A DNA stretch of 64,000 nucleotides from an uncultured Prevotellaceae bacterium. Its GTDB lineage: Bacteria > Bacteroidota > Bacteroidia > Bacteroidales > Bacteroidaceae. The stretch spans positions 1-64,000 of the forward strand of contig CADACW010000012.1 of NCBI GenBank assembly GCA_902786565.1, given 5' to 3'. Position 1 is the stretch's first letter. Each line of letters opens with the position of its first letter. The notes beneath the pieces were generated by a model that was not told the origin of the DNA, ran no database searches, and worked only from the letters and a program-made list of their open reading frames with translations. This document shows positions 9,991 through 19,207 of the stretch, piece after piece. The translations under genes were made by a program, and so were the position numbers.

Positions 9991-11211
9991 CTATGGTTCA
10001 CAGATGATTTGGCACACCTGATCTTGGAAGTTGCGTGCATCGGCAGCTTTCAGGGTGCCTTGGTTCATAATGGCAAAGCAGAGCAGATGGCCGTTGCTGG
10101 CCGTGGCATAGCCCGACAGGGTGATGACACCTGTGAGCGTTCCCGTCTTCGCCCTGACGTTGGCGGCTGCTGCCGTGCCTTTCATCCGCTTTTTCAGGGT
10201 GCCGTCTACACCGGCAATGGGCAGCACCTCGTAGAGGGTGTTGAAGATGCGCTTGTTGCGATAGGCATAGCGTAGCAGGTAGACCTCGGCTTCGGCCGAG
10301 AGGTAGTTATAGAGTGACAGTCCGCTGCCGTCGGCCAGCCGGTATTGCTTGCTCTCCAGTCCGGCGCGCTCCATCAGAGCCCGCTCCTGGCGAATGGCGT
10401 CGATGGCGCGTGCAGGGCGGTGGCCGCTGCTGGCAGCCACTTGATAGAACACCGACTCGGCGAAGAGATTGTCGCTGTCCTTCATCATCTGCTGCAGGAC
10501 GAGCGTGAGCGGGGTGCGCCGCTCGGCCACCAGCACGGCATCCTTGGGCAGGTCGGCCTTGACGTAGAAATCGTTCATCACAGCGATGCCCGCATCCTCA
10601 CACAGACTGGCCAGACTGGGTGCGAAGGTGTCTTTTCGGCCCACCAGCAGGGGTGTCAGCGTGGGGTTCTTGTCGTCCCAGCACCAGCCTTCGCCCCATT
10701 TCAGCGTGTCCTTCATCGAGACATCGGTCACGATGCGACCGCAAAGGGAGTCGATGCCGGTGGCCTTCAGGGCATCGACAAAGCTTCGCATATCGTCGAA
10801 GGAGAAAAGCGGGTCCATGCCTCCCACGCAGCAAACATCGCCGTGGAAGACGCGCCCCACGCGCTCGCCGCTGGTATAGAGGCGGGTGGTGAAGTTGTAG
10901 TCAGTCCCCAGCTGGTCGAGTGCGGTGATGGCCGTGAGCAGCTTCATCGTAGAGGCGGGCCGCAACAGTTGGCGGTGGTCGCTGCTGAAGATGGGCCGGT
11001 CGTCGGTCAGGTCCCACACCATCAGGCCCAGTTGGGTGGTCTCCGTCAGGGGTTGGCGCACCATCTCGTCGAGTCGCTGCTGAACGGACTGCGGCCATAC
11101 CAGCCCCTCTTCGGTGGCCTGTGGCAGTTCGCTCACCATCGGCTCTTCCTGTGACAGAAGCGGAGCGGGGAGCAGCAGCATTGCCGCGATTACGAGTCGT
11201 TGTAGTATCAT
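9991..11211 (-). CDS. dacB: D-alanyl-D-alanine carboxypeptidase/endopeptidase, PBP4 family
   Basis: The protein has 406 residues and an N-terminal signal peptide (MILQRLVIAAMLLLPAPLLS). All three penicillin-binding motifs are seen: SxxK as STMK (PASTMKLLTAI), SxN as SDN (MKDSDNLFAES), and KTG (RAKTGTLTG). The enzyme trims or cuts peptidoglycan crosslinks in the periplasm (peptidase family S13). At 406 residues it is a little shorter than E. coli PBP4, so the inserted domains are probably reduced. A well-formed promoter lies just upstream. Confidence 0.93.
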   Translation of the reverse strand: MILQRLVIAAMLLLPAPLLSQEEPMVSELPQATEEGLVWPQSVQQRLDEMVRQPLTETTQLGLMVWDLTDDRPIFSSDHRQLLRPASTMKLLTAITALDQLGTDYNFTTRLYTSGERVGRVFHGDVCCVGGMDPLFSFDDMRSFVDALKATGIDSLCGRIVTDVSMKDTLKWGEGWCWDDKNPTLTPLLVGRKDTFAPSLASLCEDAGIAVMNDFYVKADLPKDAVLVAERRTPLTLVLQQMMKDSDNLFAESVFYQVAASSGHRPARAIDAIRQERALMERAGLESKQYRLADGSGLSLYNYLSAEAEVYLLRYAYRNKRIFNTLYEVLPIAGVDGTLKKRMKGTAAAANVRAKTGTLTGVITLSGYATASNGHLLCFAIMNQGTLKAADARNFQDQVCQIICEP

Positions 11212-11238
11212 CGGTCAGAGAAATGTGTTGTTTGTCGG

Positions 11239-11269
11239 CAAAAGTAACAATTTTATACAAAACGTGCAA
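11239..11269 (-). promoter_or_regulatory. dacB promoter
   Basis: On the minus strand TTG (11269-11267) is followed after 20 bp by TACTTTTG (11246-11239), matching the Bacteroidetes -33/-7 consensus. The -7 box lies 28 bp ahead of the dacB start. Confidence 0.65.
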
Positions 11270-11330
11270 GCATCTGCCGTGAAACATTCGTTGAACGTTG
11301 CTTTTATTGAGTTTCGTCAATGCGGCCTCA

Positions 11331-11395
11331 GAGATAAGTGCCACTTATCTCCGAGATAAAAGGCACTTATCTCCGAGATAAAAGGCACTTATCTC
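11331..11395. repeat. Triple palindrome array A, 22-bp period
   Basis: Three 21-nt units at 11331-11351, 11353-11373 and 11375-11395 are separated by single C residues. Unit 1 is a perfect palindrome of GAGATAAGTG and CACTTATCTC around one C. Units 2 and 3 are GAGATAA-aaggc-style variants ending CACTTATCTC. The same array occurs at 45902, 52712 and 63278. Confidence 0.9.
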
Positions 11396-11400
11396 TAAAG

Positions 11401-11422
11401 GCCCTTTCGGGCGATTTTTTTT
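11401..11422 (+). terminator. Plus-strand terminator-like hairpin
   Basis: GCCC-tttc-GGGC (11401-11412) is followed by GATTTTTTTT, the form of an intrinsic terminator on the plus strand. No annotated plus-strand gene lies upstream; it sits directly after palindrome array A and before the deaminase promoter, so it may insulate that promoter or end an unrecognised transcript. Confidence 0.55.
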
Positions 11423-11448
11423 AATAATAGCCAAATTTCATAAAAAAA

Positions 11449-11480
11449 TTTGGTGGAACGGTAAAATATATATACTTTTG
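11449..11480 (+). promoter_or_regulatory. Promoter of the dCMP deaminase operon
   Basis: TTTG (11449-11452), a 20-bp spacer and TACTTTTG (11473-11480) match the Bacteroidetes consensus in sequence and spacing. The ATG at 11524 follows 43 bp after the -7 box. Confidence 0.75.
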
Positions 11481-11523
11481 TGGGTTCAAAAGAAAGCATG
11501 ACGTGTGTAAGAGACAAGCAACA

Positions 11524-11943
11524 ATGACAGAAAAACAACAGAAACTGGACTCCCGCTATCTGCGCATGGCCCGCATCTGGGCCGAGAACAGCTATTGCCA
11601 GCGCCGGCAGGTGGGTGCACTGGTGGTCAAGGACAAAATGATTATCAGCGACGGCTACAACGGCACGCCCAGCGGTTTCGAGAACGTTTGCGAAGACGAG
11701 CAGGGACTCACAAAGACCTATGTGCTGCACGCCGAGGCCAATGCCATCACGAAGCTGGCCCGCAGTTCGAACAATAGCGACGGCGCCACCATCTACATCA
11801 CGGCCTCGCCGTGCATAGAGTGTGCCAAACTGATCATCCAGTCGGGCATCAAGCGTGTGGTCTACGGCGAGAAATACCGCCTGGACGACGGCGTCAAACT
11901 GCTGGAGCGCGCCGGCATCGAGGTGGTATATCTGGGCGACTAA
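11524..11943 (+). CDS. dCMP/cytidine deaminase family protein
   Basis: I chose the ATG at 11524 (139 residues); a GTG seven codons upstream is possible. Zinc-dependent deaminase motifs are complete: HAEANAI supplies the His ligand and catalytic Glu, and SPCIECAKLI the two Cys ligands. The N-terminal RQVGALVVKDKMIISDGYNGTPSG is the usual deoxycytidylate deaminase block. It should convert dCMP to dUMP for dTMP synthesis in the cytoplasm. First gene of a plus-strand cluster, 23 bp before the S41 protease start. Confidence 0.93.
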   Translation: MTEKQQKLDSRYLRMARIWAENSYCQRRQVGALVVKDKMIISDGYNGTPSGFENVCEDEQGLTKTYVLHAEANAITKLARSSNNSDGATIYITASPCIECAKLIIQSGIKRVVYGEKYRLDDGVKLLERAGIEVVYLGD

Positions 11944-11966
11944 GCCCCCAATCATCAACAATCAGT

Positions 11967-13601
11967 ATGAACAACAAGAATCGTTTCTCACCGCTATGGC
12001 TGGCCTTGAGTGCCGTAGCAGGCATTGTGATAGGCACATTCTATGCCAACCATTTTTCAGGTAACAGACTGAGCATCATCAATTCAGGCAGCAACAAGCT
12101 GAACAATCTGCTCTACATCATCGACGACCAGTATGTAGACACCGTCAACATGGGCGACCTGGTGGAACAGGCCGTGCCCCAGATACTCTCGGAGCTGGAC
12201 CCCCACTCTGTCTATATCAGCGCCAAGGACGTGCAGACCGCCAACGACGACCTGCGCGGCTCTTTCTCAGGTGTGGGCATCGAGTTCGTCATCCGCAACG
12301 ACACCCTGCGCGTGCAGAATGTCATTGGCGACGGCCCCGCCGAGCAGGCCGGTGTGCTGGCCGGCGACAAGATTGTGACCGTTGACGACTCGGCCTTCAC
12401 GGGCAAGACGCTGACCAACGAGGAGGCCATGCACCGGCTGAAAGGGCCCGAGGGCACCAAGGTGAAGCTGGGCATCCTGCGCTACAAGGAGAAAGAGCTG
12501 CGCCAGATTACCGTGACACGTGGCGAAATACCGATGAAGAGCGTCACCGCCGCCTTCATGCTCGACGACGAGACAGGCTATGTCAAGCTGAAGAACTTCG
12601 GCGAGAACACCTACTACGAGATGCTGGTGGCCCTGGCCCAACTGGCCCAGGAAGACTTCCGACAGCTGGTCATCGACCTGCGCAGCAACACCGGCGGCTA
12701 CCTACAGTCGGCTGTCCAGATAGCCAACGAGTTTCTGCCGCGTGGCAAGCTGATTGTCTACACCGAGGGCCGCCACTCACCCCGCGAAAACTACCATAGC
12801 GACGGGCGCGGCAGCTACCAGCGCATGCCCCTGGTGGTGCTCATCGACGAGGTGTCGGCCTCGGCCAGCGAGATTCTGGCCGGTGCCATCCAGGACAACG
12901 ACCGCGGTACCATCATTGGGCGCCGCTCCTTCGGCAAGGGCCTGGTGCAGAAGCCCATCGAGTTTGGCGACGGGTCGATGATGCGCCTCACCATAGCCCG
13001 CTACTATTCGCCGTCGGGCCGCTGCATACAGAAGCCCTACGTGAGCGGCATGGACAAGGACTATGAGGAAGACCTCATCAGCCGCTACCAGCACGGCGAG
13101 TTCTTCTCGCAGGACAGCATCAAGCACGAGGGACCCGAATACCACACCAGCAAAGGCCGCGTGGTCTATGGCGGTGGCGGCATCACCCCCGACATATTCG
13201 TTCCCGAAGACACTACCGGCTACACCTCTTACTATAAAGAGGCATCCATGTCGGGGCTCATCCTCCAGTTCGGCTACGACTATACCGACGAGCATCGCGA
13301 CCGTCTGAAGGAGTTCACCACCGAGGAGGCCCTGGTCAGACACCTGCGCCGCCAGAACCTGGTGGAGCAGTTTGCCAAGTATGCCGAAAAGCACGGGCTG
13401 AAGCGCCGCAACCTGCTCATCCAGCGCTCCCACCAGCTGCTCGAACAGTACATCTTCAGCCGTGTGGTCTACATCATGCTCGACGAAGAGGCGTGGCTGA
13501 AGTTCCTCAACCGCGACGACAACGCCATCCGCCAGAGCCTGCGCCTGTTCAAGGAGGGCGGTGCCTTCCCCCAGCCTCCCACCGACGACAATGCCCAATA
13601 A
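11967..13601 (+). CDS. S41-family C-terminal processing protease (CtpA-like)
   Basis: The start is the ATG at 11967, where a hydrophobic N-terminal segment begins (LWLALSAVAGIVIGTFYANH), giving 544 residues. The order is membrane anchor or signal, PDZ domain (about 90-170; GVGIEFVIRNDT, AGDKIVTVD) and peptidase S41 core with Ser nucleophile in VSASASEILAGAIQDND and Lys in GRRSFGKGLVQ. A C-terminal helical region of about 120 residues follows. Family members cut the C-termini of periplasmic or membrane substrates. The stop lies 13 bp before the next gene. Confidence 0.94.
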   Translation: MNNKNRFSPLWLALSAVAGIVIGTFYANHFSGNRLSIINSGSNKLNNLLYIIDDQYVDTVNMGDLVEQAVPQILSELDPHSVYISAKDVQTANDDLRGSFSGVGIEFVIRNDTLRVQNVIGDGPAEQAGVLAGDKIVTVDDSAFTGKTLTNEEAMHRLKGPEGTKVKLGILRYKEKELRQITVTRGEIPMKSVTAAFMLDDETGYVKLKNFGENTYYEMLVALAQLAQEDFRQLVIDLRSNTGGYLQSAVQIANEFLPRGKLIVYTEGRHSPRENYHSDGRGSYQRMPLVVLIDEVSASASEILAGAIQDNDRGTIIGRRSFGKGLVQKPIEFGDGSMMRLTIARYYSPSGRCIQKPYVSGMDKDYEEDLISRYQHGEFFSQDSIKHEGPEYHTSKGRVVYGGGGITPDIFVPEDTTGYTSYYKEASMSGLILQFGYDYTDEHRDRLKEFTTEEALVRHLRRQNLVEQFAKYAEKHGLKRRNLLIQRSHQLLEQYIFSRVVYIMLDEEAWLKFLNRDDNAIRQSLRLFKEGGAFPQPPTDDNAQ

Positions 13602-13614
13602 ATCACCCGGAAGC

Positions 13615-15162
13615 ATGCAGAAAGAGCGCCATATAGAAATCATGGACTCGACGCTCCGCGATGGCGAGCAGACCAGCGGTGTGAGTTTTCTCCCCCACGA
13701 GAAGCTGATGATTGCCCGCATGCTGCTGAGCGAGGTGAATGTCGACCGCATCGAGGTGGCATCGGCCCGCGTCAGCGAGGGCGAGAAGGAGGCGGTGAAG
13801 ATGATTTGCCGCTATGCCGCACAGGCCGGACTCCTGGAGCGCGTGGAGGTGCTGGGATTCGTAGACGGTCATACCTCAGTGGACTGGCTCTGCGACTGCG
13901 GCGCACGCACGCTCAACCTGCTGGCCAAAGGCTCGCTGCGCCATTGCACCCAACAGCTGCACAAGCAGCCCGAAGCCCACATTGCCGACATCAAGGCCGT
14001 GGTCGACTATGCCGCCGCGAAGGGCATCGGCGTGAACCTCTATCTGGAAGACTGGTCGAGCGGCATGAACGACTCGCCCCAGTATATCTACCAGCTCATG
14101 GACAGTCTGACCTCCCACCCCACGCCCATCCGCCGGTTCATGCTGCCCGACACGCTCGGCATCATGAACCCGCTGCAAGTGGTGGAGTACTTCCGCAAGA
14201 TGCTGAAGCGATATCCCGACGTACACTTTGACTTCCATGCCCACAACGACTACGACCTGGCCGTGTCGAACTCGCTGGCGGCAGCCCTGAGCGGCGCCAA
14301 GGGCCTGCACGTCACCGTGAACGGCCTGGGTGAGCGCTGCGGCAACGCTCCGCTCTCCAGCGTACAGGTGATACTGAAGGACCAGTTCAACGCCACCACC
14401 AGCATCAACGAGAGCAAGCTGAACGACATCAGCCGACTGGTGGAGAGCTACAGCGGCATTGCCATTGCCGCCAACCAGCCCATCATCGGCGACAACGTGT
14501 TCACGCAGGTGGCCGGCGTGCATGCCGACGGCGACCAGAAGGGCGGACTCTACCACAACCCGCTCATGCCGGAGCGCTTCGGACGCAGGCGGGCCTATGC
14601 CCTTGGCAAGACCAGCGGGCGGGCCAACATTGCCCGCAACCTGCAGGAGCTGGGCCTGAACCTCACGCCGGAGCAGATGCAGCGCGTGGTGCGCCGTGTG
14701 ACCGAGCTGGGCGACCGCAAGGAGGTGGTCACGCAGGACGACCTGCCCTTCATCGTGAGCGATGTGCTGAAGCACAACGTGAGCGACGACCGTGTGCGGC
14801 TGGTCAGCTATCAGGTGTCGCTGGCCTATGGTCTGAAGCCGCTGGCCAACGTGAAGGTGGAAATCAACGGCCAGCAGTACGAGGCCCACTCATCTGGCGA
14901 CGGCCAGTACGACGCCTTCGTCAAGGCCCTGCGCAGCATCTACAAAGACAATCTGAACCGCACCTTCCCACTGCTGGAGAACTATGCGGTGACCATCCCG
15001 CCCGGAGGCCGAACCGACGCCCTGGTGCAGACCGTCATCACCTGGCAGATGGAGAGCGGACGCCTGCTGCGCACCCGCGGACTGGATGCCGACCAGACCG
15101 AGGCCGCCATCAAAGCCACCATCAAAATGCTCAACATTGTGGAACAGGGACCACAGCATTGA
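13615..15162 (+). CDS. 2-isopropylmalate/citramalate synthase family enzyme
   Basis: I chose the ATG at 13615, where homologous proteins begin (MQKERHIEIMDSTLRDGEQT); an ATG at 13591 would overlap the protease gene by 11 bp. The product has 515 residues: an HMGL-like TIM barrel with TLRDGEQ, a metal site HAHND and NGLGERCGNA, then a LeuA dimer or regulatory domain (about 400-515). The reaction condenses acetyl-CoA with a 2-oxo acid, either 2-oxoisovalerate (leucine) or pyruvate (isoleucine via citramalate). No leuB, leuC or leuD is nearby, so the substrate is left open. Confidence 0.88.
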   Translation: MQKERHIEIMDSTLRDGEQTSGVSFLPHEKLMIARMLLSEVNVDRIEVASARVSEGEKEAVKMICRYAAQAGLLERVEVLGFVDGHTSVDWLCDCGARTLNLLAKGSLRHCTQQLHKQPEAHIADIKAVVDYAAAKGIGVNLYLEDWSSGMNDSPQYIYQLMDSLTSHPTPIRRFMLPDTLGIMNPLQVVEYFRKMLKRYPDVHFDFHAHNDYDLAVSNSLAAALSGAKGLHVTVNGLGERCGNAPLSSVQVILKDQFNATTSINESKLNDISRLVESYSGIAIAANQPIIGDNVFTQVAGVHADGDQKGGLYHNPLMPERFGRRRAYALGKTSGRANIARNLQELGLNLTPEQMQRVVRRVTELGDRKEVVTQDDLPFIVSDVLKHNVSDDRVRLVSYQVSLAYGLKPLANVKVEINGQQYEAHSSGDGQYDAFVKALRSIYKDNLNRTFPLLENYAVTIPPGGRTDALVQTVITWQMESGRLLRTRGLDADQTEAAIKATIKMLNIVEQGPQH

Positions 15163-15172
15163 ACCAACGCCG

Positions 15173-18100
15173 ATGAAGCACACACCACAAAAGCGCAAAG
15201 CCAAACCGCTGTGGCCGTGGGTGCTCCTGACGGCGGTATTGCTGCTGCCTGCCTGCCACCAAGCGCCACCTGTGGAAGTGGACCGGCTGAACGAGACGGC
15301 CTACGCCTGGCACTACCGCAACATCGACTCTACCGAACACTATGCCCAGCAGGCCCTCAAGGCCGCCGCCGACTATGCCGACGGCAGGGCCGAGGCACTG
15401 AACCACCTGGCCTTTGCACGGCTGGTCAGGATGGACTACGACGGGGCGCAACGGCTGCTGGACACCATCCCCCTGACCACCGACAACCATCTGGAACTGC
15501 TCGTGGCCAGCGTGCAGCAGATGCGCCTGTGCCAGCGACGCTCGCGCAACCGCGACTTCTACCTGCACCGCGAGCAGGCCATGCAAAGCCTGCAACGCAT
15601 CAACGAAGAGAGGGCCTCGCTCGACCCCCGGCAGGAGGCCCGGCTGCTTTATGCCGAGACCGAGATGGCCATCGTCACCTCCACCTATTATTATTATGTG
15701 GGCCTGGAGCGCCAGTCGGCTGAGACCATGCTGGCCATCACCCCCGACGTGGCCAAGGACACGGCCCAATGGCTGAACTATCTGTACAATGTGGGAGCCG
15801 GTGGCACCATCGACGCAGACACGCAGGAGGAGGTCAACCAGAGGGAGTTCGACCACCTGATGCGCTGCTTCCTGCTGGCCCGCCAGGGCGGCTACCCATT
15901 CTTTGTGGCCAACTCGCTTGAGGCGCTGGCCGAGCACATCATCGAGCCGGCATGGCGCGAAAGGCTGGTGGCCGACAATCTGCCCGCCATGAAGTATCTC
16001 AACCCGCAGGCCTTGGCCTACGACAAATTGCCGCTGTGGCTGGCCGAAGAGGCACTGGCCATCTTTCAGGACTATGGCGACACCTACCAAACGGCGGGTG
16101 CCTACCGCACCATGGCCTCCTGCCATCTGGCCACCGGCGATGCCGAGCGTGCCCTGACATGTCTGGACTTGGCACTGGCCGACACGCTCATCATGCAGGC
16201 CCCCGACCTGGTGGCCAGCATCTGCGAACAGATGAGCGTGGCCTATGCCGCCATTGACGAGAAGCCGTTGAGCGACTACAACCGCAACCGCTACCTGGAC
16301 CTGCAGGAGCAGACGCGCCAGGACCGCCAGCTTGAGGCCAGAGCTGAACAGCTGGAGGCATCGCTCCGCCAGTTCAACGCGCTGCTGTGGGCCGTGGCCC
16401 TCATTCTCGGATTGGTGATGGTCATGCTTGCCCTGCTCTACTGGCGGAAGCGCACACAGCGGTGCAGGGCCGCCATGCTGCCCCCGGAAGACAGCGACGA
16501 GGAACTGGAGGAGCAGCTGGCTCTGGCCCGCCTGAACGTGGAGAAGAATGAACGCCGCCATCTGGAGCAGCGGGCCAAGGTGTCGCTCGTCTGCGGCATT
16601 ACCCCGCTCATCGACCGCATGCTGCACACCATAGACCACGCCCGGCGGTCAGACGGCAACGGGCAATGGTCGACAGACTACGTGCGAGAGCTGACCGACG
16701 AGATTAGCCGCCAGAACGAGGTGCTCACCCACTGGATTCAGTTGCGGCAGGGCGAAGTCAGCCTGCACATAGAGACCTTTCCCCTGAAAGATTTGTTCAA
16801 CATGGTGGGCAAGAGCCAGATGGGCTTCTCGCTGAAAGGCATCACGCTCAATGTGGTGCCCACCACAGCACTGGTGAAAGCCGACCGCGTGCTCACACTG
16901 TTCATGGTGAACACCCTGGCCGACAATGCCCGCAAGTTCACGCCGGCTGGCGGCACGGTGACCATCGACGCAAATGAGACGGACAACTATGTGGAGGTGG
17001 CCGTCAGCGACACCGGCATCGGCATGACTGCCGAGCAGCTGTCCGCTGCCCTCTCAACATCAGCCGCCCAATTGTCAATTGTCAATTGCCAATCATCAAC
17101 TGCCAACACCCACGGTTTCGGGCTGATGAACTGCAAGGGTATCATCGAGAAGTACAGGAAGATGAGCCACATCTTCGACGTCTGCCTGCTTTCAGCCGAG
17201 AGCACCCTGGGCAAGGGCAGCCGCTTCTACTTCCGACTGCCCCGCGGCGTGGCCAAGGGCGGCACGGGGAGAAATGCCGCTGGCGCCGCCATCGGCCTGG
17301 CCGCCCTTTTGAGCCTCACGCCCACGCTGGGAGCACAGGCACAGGCCGACAGCCATCTGGCCAGGGCCAGCATCTTTGCCGACTCAGCCTACTTCTCAAA
17401 CATCAACGGCACCTACGAACGGACGCTCGTCTTTGCCGACTCGTGCCGCAGCCACCTGAACAGCCACTACAGGCAGCAACGGCCTGAGGGCAACGACACA
17501 CTCGTGGCCCTGGGCGACCCCTCGGTGACACTCCCCGAGGTGGGATGGTACTACGACAGCCTGCAGACCAACTACAGCATCATCCTCGACATACGCAACG
17601 AGAGCGCCGTGGCGGCCCTGGCCCTGCACCAATGGCAGCTGTACCACTACAACAACCGTATCTACACCCGGCTGTTGAAGGAACTCTCGGCCGACGGCAC
17701 CCTGGCCGACTATTGCCGCAGGATGCAGCAGTCGCAGGCCAACAGGCAGGTGGCCATCATCCTGCTCGTGGTGCTGATTGCCGCCATCGTCATTGCCCTG
17801 CTCTGGCAGCTGCTGCTCAACGTCAGACGGCAGGCCCGCAGGCAGCAGGAGCGGCAGGAGCAACTGGAGCTGAAGGGCGACGAGCTGCACCGGCTGCAAC
17901 AGGAGGAGAACGCTGTCTACGTAAGCAATGCCGTGTTAGACAACACCCTCTCCACCCTGAAGCACGAGACCATGTACTACCCCAGCCGCATCCGGCAGAT
18001 GCTGCTCACGGCCAGCGACTACGGAACCGTCAGAGAGGTGGTGGCCTACTACCGCGAACTCTACGCTATGCTCAGCATGCAGTCGACCCAACAGACCAGC

Positions 18101-18454
18101 CAGGCCCGGCTGCACCTCCAGCCGCTGGCCCACGACATACTGGGCGACGACAACCTGGTGCGCTACCTCTTCGACATCATCAGGAAGGAGAGCGGACAGC
18201 AACAGCCCGCTATAGCCTACGACGCCAGAGACGAGAAATACATCGTGTGCACCGTCACCCTGCCCACCCTGCACCGTACCAACCTGTTCACCCCCGACAG
18301 CACGGACAACATACCATGGCTGCTTTGCCGTCAGATAGTGCGCGACCACGGCGAGGCCACCAACCGAAGGGCCTGCGCCATCACAGCCGAGAATGCCCCG
18401 GAGGGCGGCACCCGCATCGTCATCACCCTGCCGAGAGTCAAAAGAAGCCATTAA
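15173..18454 (+). CDS. Large two-module sensor histidine kinase-like protein (recalled as DUF5112/DUF5113)
   Basis: The start at 15173 gives 1093 residues. A signal or anchor ending in a lipobox-like LLLPACHQ precedes a periplasmic TPR-like helical region (about 35-395). A membrane segment (about 401-425) leads to a kinase module with N-box DNARKFTPAGG (about 583), G1 DTGIGM (about 613) and G2 HGFGLMNCKG (about 646). A second hydrophobic segment (about 700-720), a short extracytoplasmic stretch, another membrane helix (about 860-883) and a second kinase-like module with STLKHETMYYPSRIR (about 929) follow. An in-frame 7-nt repeat array lies between G1 and G2. The next gene is a response regulator. 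The ligand is unknown. Confidence 0.85.
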   Translation: MKHTPQKRKAKPLWPWVLLTAVLLLPACHQAPPVEVDRLNETAYAWHYRNIDSTEHYAQQALKAAADYADGRAEALNHLAFARLVRMDYDGAQRLLDTIPLTTDNHLELLVASVQQMRLCQRRSRNRDFYLHREQAMQSLQRINEERASLDPRQEARLLYAETEMAIVTSTYYYYVGLERQSAETMLAITPDVAKDTAQWLNYLYNVGAGGTIDADTQEEVNQREFDHLMRCFLLARQGGYPFFVANSLEALAEHIIEPAWRERLVADNLPAMKYLNPQALAYDKLPLWLAEEALAIFQDYGDTYQTAGAYRTMASCHLATGDAERALTCLDLALADTLIMQAPDLVASICEQMSVAYAAIDEKPLSDYNRNRYLDLQEQTRQDRQLEARAEQLEASLRQFNALLWAVALILGLVMVMLALLYWRKRTQRCRAAMLPPEDSDEELEEQLALARLNVEKNERRHLEQRAKVSLVCGITPLIDRMLHTIDHARRSDGNGQWSTDYVRELTDEISRQNEVLTHWIQLRQGEVSLHIETFPLKDLFNMVGKSQMGFSLKGITLNVVPTTALVKADRVLTLFMVNTLADNARKFTPAGGTVTIDANETDNYVEVAVSDTGIGMTAEQLSAALSTSAAQLSIVNCQSSTANTHGFGLMNCKGIIEKYRKMSHIFDVCLLSAESTLGKGSRFYFRLPRGVAKGGTGRNAAGAAIGLAALLSLTPTLGAQAQADSHLARASIFADSAYFSNINGTYERTLVFADSCRSHLNSHYRQQRPEGNDTLVALGDPSVTLPEVGWYYDSLQTNYSIILDIRNESAVAALALHQWQLYHYNNRIYTRLLKELSADGTLADYCRRMQQSQANRQVAIILLVVLIAAIVIALLWQLLLNVRRQARRQQERQEQLELKGDELHRLQQEENAVYVSNAVLDNTLSTLKHETMYYPSRIRQMLLTASDYGTVREVVAYYRELYAMLSMQSTQQTSQARLHLQPLAHDILGDDNLVRYLFDIIRKESGQQQPAIAYDARDEKYIVCTVTLPTLHRTNLFTPDSTDNIPWLLCRQIVRDHGEATNRRACAITAENAPEGGTRIVITLPRVKRSH
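17069..17110. repeat. Heptanucleotide tandem array inside the sensor kinase
   Basis: Six consecutive 7-nt units, CAATTGT, CAATTGT, CAATTGC, CAATCAT, CAACTGC and CAACACC, encode part of the ATP-lid region (AAQLSIVNCQSSTANT) between the DTGIGM and HGFGL boxes. The frame is preserved. Confidence 0.85.
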
Positions 18455-18490
18455 AAATAATCTCAACCCACAATTATCACTTATCAAAAA

Positions 18491-19207
18491 ATGGAGAAAT
18501 TCAAAGTCATAGTCGTAGAAGATGTGCCCCTGGAGCTGAAAGGCACATTAGGCATCATAGCCACCGACATACCCGAAGCCGAAGTCGCCGGCACAGCAGC
18601 CGACGAGGCTGCCTACTGGCGACTGCTCAAGCAGCAGCTGCCGCAACTGGTGCTGCTCGACCTGGGGCTGGGAGGATCGACCACCGTCGGCGTGGAGCTG
18701 TGCCGACAGACCAAGGAGCTGCACCCCGAGGTGAAGGTGCTCATCTTCACAGGCGAAATCCTAAACGAGAAGCTGTGGGTAGACGTGCTCGACGCCGGCG
18801 CCGACGGCATCATACTGAAGACCGGCGAATTGCTGACGCGCCACGACGTGGTGGCTGTGATGGACGGCAAGCAACTGGTGTTCAACGAGCCCATCCTGCG
18901 CCGCATCGTAGAGCGGTTCAAGCACAGCGTGGGCGCACAGCTCAACAAGCAGGAGGCGCTGGTCAACTACGAGATTGATGAGTACGACGAGCGTTTCCTC
19001 CGCCATCTGGCCCTGGGCTACACCAAGGAGCAGATCACCCAGCTGCGCGGCATGCCCTTCGGTGTGAAGAGCCTGGAGAAGCGGCAGAACGAGCTGGTGC
19101 AGAAGCTCTTTGCCGACACTCGCGGCGTGAATGCCGTGAGGCTGGTGGTGCGCGCCATCGAGCTGCACATCCTTGACCCCGACAATCTCAACCCCGACGA
19201 AGACTGA
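18491..19207 (+). CDS. Two-component response regulator
   Basis: The protein has 238 residues. The receiver domain (about 1-125) keeps the acidic pocket (VVEDVP), the phospho-accepting Asp in LVLLDLGLGG, the switch Thr in LIFTGE and the conserved Lys in GIILKTGE. The C-terminal part (about 160-230; LRHLALGYTKEQITQL, VKSLEKRQNELVQKLF) looks like a LuxR-type helix-turn-helix, divergent from the standard motif. It should act on DNA downstream of the sensor kinase 36 bp upstream. Its stop shares one base with the next start. Confidence 0.9.
   Translation: MEKFKVIVVEDVPLELKGTLGIIATDIPEAEVAGTAADEAAYWRLLKQQLPQLVLLDLGLGGSTTVGVELCRQTKELHPEVKVLIFTGEILNEKLWVDVLDAGADGIILKTGELLTRHDVVAVMDGKQLVFNEPILRRIVERFKHSVGAQLNKQEALVNYEIDEYDERFLRHLALGYTKEQITQLRGMPFGVKSLEKRQNELVQKLFADTRGVNAVRLVVRAIELHILDPDNLNPDED

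Larger units (their letters stand above)
11212..11523. other. Divergent intergenic region dacB / dCMP deaminase
   Basis: The region holds the dacB promoter (11239-11269), a triple palindrome array (11331-11395), a plus-strand terminator-like hairpin (11401-11412 plus T-tract) and the promoter of the deaminase operon (11449-11480). No protein-coding gene is supported. Confidence 0.7.

Noticed and set aside
11331-11395. CRISPR array
   Set aside because: Only three units, single-base separators and no variable spacers or cas genes.
15131-16639. Minus-strand 502-codon frame opposite the sensor kinase
   Set aside because: Antisense shadow of an unambiguous coding region; low-complexity His/Gln/Gly content and no promoter.
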